A DNA stretch of 8,828 bases from Candidatus Omnitrophota bacterium. Lineage in GTDB: Bacteria > Omnitrophota > Gorgyraeia > Tantalellales > Tantalellaceae. The position numbers and the translations under genes are program-made. Below the pieces are notes generated by a model that saw only the letters and a program-made list of their open reading frames with translations, did not search any database and had not been told where the DNA came from. The stretch spans positions 1 to 8,828 of the forward strand of contig JAUWWB010000037.1 in the NCBI GenBank assembly GCA_030617085.1, read 5' to 3'. Below are positions 5,861-8,828 of this stretch, in pieces. Every line of letters begins with the position of its first letter. The first letter of the stretch is position 1.

Positions 5861-5961
5861 AGGTTTTAGGTGTTAGGTGTTAGGTTTTAGGTATGGGGCG
5901 AGGCAGCCAGGGGGGGCTTCAGCCCTAGAACCTAAAACCTAACACCTAAAACCTATAACCT
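5861..5961. repeat. Inverted heptad arrays (AGGTKTT) between rpmJ and rpsM
   Basis: The left arm (5861-5892) is four and a half 7-bp units of AGGTTTT or AGGTGTT. The right arm (5930-5961) is the reverse complement of such an array, and the arms match at 30 of 32 positions. The 37-nt spacer (5893-5929) is GC-rich and contains a small hairpin (GGGCTTCAGCCC, within about 5914-5925). The left arm starts 6 bp after the rpmJ stop, and the right arm ends 17 bp before the rpsM Shine-Dalgarno (AAGGAG, 5979-5984). No T-run follows the hairpin, so a simple intrinsic terminator is unlikely. The arms repeat the heptad type seen in the rplO-secY gap. Confidence 0.85.
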
Positions 5962-5990
5962 AAAGAAAGGGCTTTCAGAAGGAGAAAGAC

Positions 5991-6386
5991 ATGCCAAGGA
6001 TCATAGGTGTAGATATACCGAAGGATAAGCGGATCGAAGTGGCTCTAACTTATATTTACGGGATAGGGCTGACGCGCTCAAGGGAAATACTGAACGAAGT
6101 CGGTGTTTCGCCGGACAAAAGGGCTAAGGACCTTGAGGAGCAGGAAGTCACGGCCATCACGCTGTTTATCCAGGAGTCCTACCAGGTCGAAGGCGATCTG
6201 CGCAGACTGCAGATCGGCAATGTTAAGAGGCTGATGAGCATAGGATCGTACAGGGGGCTCAGGCATAAAAGGAACCTCCCCGCGCGCGGCCAGAGGACCA
6301 AGACTAATTCGAGGACGCGGAAAGGCCCGAAAAGGACGATAGGGGCTTTTAAGGATAGGGCGGCGAGGAAGGCGATGACGAAATAA
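5991..6386 (+). CDS. rpsM: Small ribosomal subunit protein uS13
   Basis: This 131-aa protein is uS13, a 30S head protein contacting the P-site tRNA and the 50S subunit through intersubunit bridges. The N-terminus PRIIGVDIPKDKRIEVALTY (residues 2-21) and YGIGLTRSREIL (23-34) are the family helix-two-turn-helix start. The C-terminal basic tail contains RGQRTKTNSRTRKGPKRT (99-116), the uS13 signature. The chain is a little longer than the E. coli protein (118 aa). ATG 5991 follows AAGGAG at 5979-5984 with 6 nt between. The gene opens the alpha-operon part of the window (rpsM, rpsK, rpsD, rpoA, rplQ). Confidence 0.97.
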   Translation: MPRIIGVDIPKDKRIEVALTYIYGIGLTRSREILNEVGVSPDKRAKDLEEQEVTAITLFIQESYQVEGDLRRLQIGNVKRLMSIGSYRGLRHKRNLPARGQRTKTNSRTRKGPKRTIGAFKDRAARKAMTK

Positions 6387-6398
6387 TGACAAATGACA
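6385..6398. repeat. AATGACA heptad, two copies, overlapping the rpsM stop
   Basis: AATGACA occurs at 6385-6391 and 6392-6398. The first copy overlaps the last two bases of the rpsM TAA stop. Two copies of a 7-mer is weak on its own; it is listed because other gaps here also carry period-7 repeats. Confidence 0.4.
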
Positions 6399-6451
6399 AC
6401 CCCAAACCACGTTGGGTTTGGGGTTGCCCTGAACCCTATGTGGTTCAGGGC
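6397..6451 (+). other. Two back-to-back RNA hairpins in the rpsM-rpsK gap
   Basis: Hairpin 1 pairs 6397-6408 with 6415-6426 (12 bp, perfect; CAACCCCAAACC with its complement) around the 6-nt loop ACGTTG. Hairpin 2 pairs 6426-6435 with 6442-6451 (10 bp, perfect; GCCCTGAACC) around the 6-nt loop CTATGT. The two stems would share base 6426. Both have AACC at the left of the loop and GGTT at the right. What follows is CAAAAGAAAC rather than a T-run, so termination is not the obvious role. A processing, stabilising or protein-binding site is possible. Confidence 0.75.
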
Positions 6452-6479
6452 AAAAGAAACTGAAGGAGAGAGGTAGAAG

Positions 6480-6872
6480 GTGCAGAAAAAGACTAAGGCT
6501 AGAAGGCGTAAAAAGATACTAAGGAAGGTGTCCAGCGGGAAGATATTCGTTCACGCGACGTTTAATAACACCATCGTGACCGTTACGGATACGAGCGGCA
6601 AGGTCCTGTGCTGGAGTTCGCCCGGAACCGTCGGGTTTAAGGGGTCCAGGAAGTCCACGCCTTTCGCGGCTAACGTGGCGGCCAAGGACGTTGCCAGGAA
6701 GGCAAAGGCCCATGGCTTGAGGGAAGTCGAGGTGGTTCTCAGGGGCCCGGGTTCCGGTAAGGAAAGCGCGGTGAGAAGCATCAGGTCCGAGGGCCTTAGC
6801 ATTCGCGCCATAATGGACCTGACCCCGACACCGCATAACGGGTGCAGGCCGAAGAAGCGCAGGAGAATATAA
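6480..6872 (+). CDS. rpsK: Small ribosomal subunit protein uS11
   Basis: This 130-aa protein is uS11 of the 30S platform, near the mRNA exit and the Shine-Dalgarno helix. GKIFVHATFNNTIVTVTDTS (residues 20-39), VGFKGSRKSTPFAAN (51-65) and RGPGSGKESAVRSI (88-101) are typical family blocks. The C-terminus DLTPTPHNGCRPKKRRRI (113-130) is diagnostic. Length is normal. The start is GTG at 6480, with AAGGAG at 6463-6468 (11 nt upstream, rather long) and the purine-rich GAAGG directly before the start. The N-terminus MQKKTKARRRKK is basic, as expected. Confidence 0.96.
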   Translation: MQKKTKARRRKKILRKVSSGKIFVHATFNNTIVTVTDTSGKVLCWSSPGTVGFKGSRKSTPFAANVAAKDVARKAKAHGLREVEVVLRGPGSGKESAVRSIRSEGLSIRAIMDLTPTPHNGCRPKKRRRI

Positions 6873-6873
6873 C

Positions 6874-6951
6874 GGGGCAAGGGGCATGGAGCATGGAGCA
6901 CGGGGTCAGAAATTCAAAACCCCATGCCCCATGCACCGTGCTCCGTGCACC
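6874..6951. repeat. Inverted heptad arrays (GGRGCAY) between rpsK and rpsD
   Basis: The left arm (6874-6906) consists of 7-bp units GGGGCAA, GGGGCAT, GGAGCAT, GGAGCAC plus GGGGT. The right arm (6919-6951) is the same kind of array in reverse complement. The arms match at 26 of 33 positions, separated by a 12-nt A-rich spacer (6907-6918). The element begins 1 bp after the rpsK stop and ends 11 bp before the rpsD Shine-Dalgarno. It has the same design as 5861-5961 but a different heptad sequence, and it shares GGGGCAT with the palindrome at 509-526. Confidence 0.8.
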
Positions 6952-6962
6952 GTGCCAACCAT

Positions 6963-6968
6963 AAGGAG
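6963..6968 (+). promoter_or_regulatory. Shine-Dalgarno AAGGAG fixing the rpsD start
   Basis: AAGGAG stands 9 nt before ATG 6978. An in-frame ATG at 6924 would add 18 residues, but these would be read from the inverted GGRGCAY repeat and would precede the conserved MARLTTASCR start. ATG 6978 is the supported start. Confidence 0.85.
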
Positions 6969-6977
6969 CAAACATAC

Positions 6978-7610
6978 ATGGCCAGACTTACTACAGCATC
7001 GTGTCGGCTTTGCCGCAGGGAAGGTGAGAAGCTGTTCCTGAAAGGGACAAAGTGTACTTCCGACAAATGCGCTTTTGCCAGGCGCGAATACGCGCCCGGT
7101 GAGCACGGGCAGATGAGAAAGAGGAGAAAGCCTTCGAACTACGCGATCCAGCTGAGGGAAAAGCAAAAAGCCAAGAGGATCTACGGAGTGCTCGAGTGCC
7201 AGTTCAAGAACTATTTCAAGCAAGCCGAAAGGGCCAGGGGGGCGACAGGCGAAGTCCTCCTGCAGCTTCTAGAAAGGCGGCTTGACAATTTGGTTTACAG
7301 GACCCGTTTCGCCGGGTCCCGTGCCGCGGCGCGTCAGCTTGTAGGACACAGGTTCGTGAAAGTCAACGGCCAGAAGGTCAATATCGCGTCGTATCTGGTC
7401 AAGCCGGGGGACGAGATAGTGATGGCAGGGTCGGATGAACAGTTAAAAGCGATCAAGGAAACCGCGAAGATACTTGAGGACCGCGGCGTGCCGGAGTGGC
7501 TCGAGGTTTCGGACGAAAACCTCGCCGCCAGGGTAAAAAGACTGCCGACAAAGAGTGACATCGGCATGGTCATAGAAGAAAGCCTTATCGTCGAATTGTA
7601 TTCGAAGTAA
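6978..7610 (+). CDS. rpsD: Small ribosomal subunit protein uS4, zinc (C+) type
   Basis: This 210-aa protein is uS4, a primary 16S rRNA binder that starts 30S assembly and, in E. coli, represses the alpha operon by binding its mRNA. The N-terminal zinc knuckle is intact: Cys9, Cys12, Cys26 and Cys31 (C-x2-C-x13-C-x4-C). PGEHGQMRKRRKPSNYAIQL (residues 40-59) is the conserved segment after it. The S4 RNA-binding domain lies at about 99-160, with RRLDNLVYRTRFAGSRAAAR (100-119) and HRFVKVNGQKVN (124-135). The C-terminus EESLIVELYSK is typical. ATG 6978 is chosen for AAGGAG 9 nt upstream and for the family N-terminus. Confidence 0.97.
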   Translation: MARLTTASCRLCRREGEKLFLKGTKCTSDKCAFARREYAPGEHGQMRKRRKPSNYAIQLREKQKAKRIYGVLECQFKNYFKQAERARGATGEVLLQLLERRLDNLVYRTRFAGSRAAARQLVGHRFVKVNGQKVNIASYLVKPGDEIVMAGSDEQLKAIKETAKILEDRGVPEWLEVSDENLAARVKRLPTKSDIGMVIEESLIVELYSK

Positions 7611-7617
7611 CTCTCAT

Positions 7618-7624
7618 AAGGAGG
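7618..7624 (+). promoter_or_regulatory. Strong Shine-Dalgarno AAGGAGG before rpoA
   Basis: AAGGAGG is 9 nt before ATG 7634, the best ribosome binding site in the window. A second in-frame ATG at 7640 (15 nt away) is less well placed. An ATG at 7627 is out of frame. Confidence 0.85.
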
Positions 7625-7633
7625 ATATGCGCG

Positions 7634-8614
7634 ATGGGAATGAAACTGAAAAATTTTGAACTGCCCAAAAGGATAGCATTTGACGAAGAGACATATACCC
7701 CGACTTACGGGAAGGTCGTCGCGGAACCTTTCGAAAAGGGGTACGGCGTGACGATCGGGAATTCCCTGCGGAGGATCCTGCTTTCGTCCATAGAGGGGAC
7801 CGCCGTGACGCAGATCAAGATAGAGGGTGCGCTGCATGAATTTGCGACCATCCCCGGTGTTTATGAGGATATAACACAGCTGATCATGAACGTAAAAGGA
7901 CTGGTCCTGAGGTCCCATTTCAAGGAGCCGAAGCCGATGTTCCTCAGCGTGAGCAAAAAAGGCGAGGTCAAGGCCGCTGATATCAAGACGGATGAGACGG
8001 TCGAGATAATAAATCCGGACCACCATATCGCGACGCTGACGGAAGATACCACGTTCGAAATAGAGATGAAGGTCGAACGCGGCCGGGGTTATGTCACGTC
8101 GGAAAAGAACAAGACCCCCGGTGACCCCGTAGGCGTTATCGCGGTCGACTCGCTGTTTTCACCCGTGAAAAGGGTTAATCTCGACGTCGAAAACACGAGG
8201 GTGGGACAGATCACCGATTACGATAAACTTATCCTTGCGATATTCACTGACGGCAGCATGGAGCCGAAGGACACTATCATGTATGCCGCCAATATACTGC
8301 AGAGGCACCTCGACGTGTTCCTCAGCATAGGCAAGCTGCCAGAGGAAATAGGGGAGGAAGAAGAGGAAACCAGGGCCAGGGCAGAGCTCCAGAAAAAACT
8401 GACCAAACCTATTTCCGAGCTTGAACTGTCCGTGAGGAGTTCGAATTGCCTTGCCGAGGCGGACATACGGACGATAGGCGACCTGGTGAACAAAAAAGAA
8501 GCAGAAATGCTTAAGTACAAGAATTTCGGCAAAAAGTCACTGAAGGAGATCAACGAGGTCCTCGCGTCAATGGGGCTTCATCTGGGTATGGAGGAAGAGA
8601 AGAGCGCGGAATAG
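7634..8614 (+). CDS. rpoA: DNA-directed RNA polymerase subunit alpha
   Basis: This 326-aa protein is the alpha subunit, whose dimer nucleates RNA polymerase assembly. The N-terminal domain (about 1-235) has the dimerisation signature GYGVTIGNSLRRILLSSIEG (residues 36-55). It continues with ALHEFATIPGVYEDITQLIMN (split at 66-86) and, further on, VNLDVENTRVGQITDYDKL (181-199). A glutamate-rich linker (about 236-256) joins it to the C-terminal domain (about 259-319). There, LSVRSSNCLAEADIRTIGDL (265-284) includes Arg268, matching the UP-element/activator-contact Arg265 of E. coli. NFGKKSLKEINEVLASMGLH (297-316) is the helix-hairpin-helix part. Length is typical. It lies only 23 bp after rpsD, with no repeat in that gap. 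Confidence 0.98.
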   Translation: MGMKLKNFELPKRIAFDEETYTPTYGKVVAEPFEKGYGVTIGNSLRRILLSSIEGTAVTQIKIEGALHEFATIPGVYEDITQLIMNVKGLVLRSHFKEPKPMFLSVSKKGEVKAADIKTDETVEIINPDHHIATLTEDTTFEIEMKVERGRGYVTSEKNKTPGDPVGVIAVDSLFSPVKRVNLDVENTRVGQITDYDKLILAIFTDGSMEPKDTIMYAANILQRHLDVFLSIGKLPEEIGEEEEETRARAELQKKLTKPISELELSVRSSNCLAEADIRTIGDLVNKKEAEMLKYKNFGKKSLKEINEVLASMGLHLGMEEEKSAE

Positions 8615-8618
8615 CAGG

Positions 8619-8799
8619 GCATATTGAATTACTGTAATTGATGGTAATTGATAGTAATTGATGGTAATTGATAGTAATTGATGGTAATTTATGGTAATTG
8701 ATGGTGATACTGGCGGGTGCAATTGGGCAGTGGTTGCATTCTTTAGGCAATAAATAACAACAAATTACTACAAATTACTATAAATTACGATTATCAGCA
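8619..8799. repeat. Inverted ATRGTAATTG decamer element between rpoA and rplQ
   Basis: The left array (8631-8708) has about seven and a half 10-bp units of ATGGTAATTG or ATAGTAATTG, including a perfect 20-bp direct repeat (8641-8660 and 8661-8680). After a 43-nt spacer (8709-8751), four units in the opposite orientation follow at 8752-8791 (AAATTACTAC, AAATTACTAT and variants). The arms pair imperfectly (7-9 of 10 per unit over the three best units). The left end GCATATTGAATT (8619-8630) and right end TTATCAGCA (8791-8799) match the ends of the shorter element before rpsE (1528-1617). It starts 4 bp after the rpoA stop and ends 2 bp before the rplQ Shine-Dalgarno. Confidence 0.8.
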
Positions 8800-8813
8800 T
8801 GAGAGGATAACAT

Positions 8814-8828
8814 ATGAGACATCGGAAG
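8814..8828 (+). CDS. rplQ: Large ribosomal subunit protein uL17, first five codons only
   Basis: ATG 8814 begins MRHRK, the near-invariant start of bacterial uL17, before the window ends. AGAGGA at 8802-8807 lies 6 nt upstream. rplQ is the usual gene after rpoA, so position supports the call. The rest of the gene is outside the window. Confidence 0.85.

Noticed and set aside
5861..5961. Rho-independent terminator at the end of rpmJ
   Set aside because: The stem is AT/GT-rich at its base, the loop is 37 nt, and no T-run follows. Transcription must probably continue into rpsM.
6397..6451. Intrinsic terminators after rpsM
   Set aside because: Both stems are strong, but neither is followed by a run of T; the bases after the second are CAAAAGAAAC.
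6924..6977. Upstream ATG for rpsD
   Set aside because: The 18 added residues come from the right arm of the inverted repeat. ATG 6978 matches the family N-terminus and has AAGGAG at the right distance.
7334..8026. Minus-strand open frame across rpsD and rpoA
   Set aside because: Antisense to two conserved genes and spans their junction; no recognisable protein family.
8550..8750. Minus-strand open frame over the rpoA-rplQ repeat
   Set aside because: Its translation is mostly the decamer repeat read as a short peptide motif. It stays open only because the repeat lacks stops in that frame.
8619..8799. CRISPR array
   Set aside because: Units are 10 bp, contiguous, and have no unique spacers between them. 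No cas genes are present.

Overview
The window is the downstream part of a bacterial ribosomal protein cluster (spc operon running into the alpha operon). All genes are on the + strand and none is visibly broken. The order is rpsH, rplF, rplR, rpsE, rplO, secY, adk, map, infA, rpmJ, rpsM, rpsK, rpsD, rpoA, and the first five codons of rplQ. The proteins are clearly bacterial: a 37-aa zinc-type bL36, type I methionine aminopeptidase, IF-1 and a complete RNA polymerase alpha subunit. The gene for uL30 (rpmD), normally between rpsE and rplO, is missing. Base composition is moderately GC-rich. The missing rpmD, the C+ (zinc) forms of uS4, bL36 and adenylate kinase, and intergenic gaps full of short-period repeats suggest an uncultured, possibly PVC-affiliated lineage such as Omnitrophota. 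That placement is inference and is weak.

Layout: positions 1-91 are a leader with an 18-bp direct repeat. Positions 92-2716 hold five ribosomal protein genes separated by gaps of 40-118 bp. Positions 2759-5855 are a tightly packed block (secY, adk, map, infA, rpmJ) with ATGA or 23-bp overlaps or a 2-bp gap, and no repeats. Positions 5991-8614 hold rpsM, rpsK, rpsD and rpoA, with gaps of 93-135 bp except for a short 23-bp gap before rpoA. rplQ begins at 8814. Together the genes supply small- and large-subunit proteins, the SecY channel, nucleotide balance (Adk), N-terminal methionine removal (Map), initiation factor IF-1 and the polymerase alpha subunit. This is the usual growth-coupled set and is probably read as one or a few long transcripts. 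I see no convincing promoter or U-tract terminator inside the window.

The unusual part is between the genes. Nearly every gap longer than about 40 bp carries a different short-period repeat: heptads (TAGGTGA/AGGTKTT, GGRGCAY) or decamers (ATKGTAATTG, ACRCGGATT). In three gaps (rpmJ-rpsM, rpsK-rpsD, rpoA-rplQ) a tandem array is followed by a spacer and then the same array in reverse complement, so the transcript could fold into a long hairpin between cistrons. Two decamer elements (before rpsE and before rplQ) share both left and right end sequences, so they look like copies of one dispersed element. The repeats sit between the stop codon and the next Shine-Dalgarno and leave the genes intact. 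No defence system, CRISPR array, transposase gene, tRNA or rRNA is visible.
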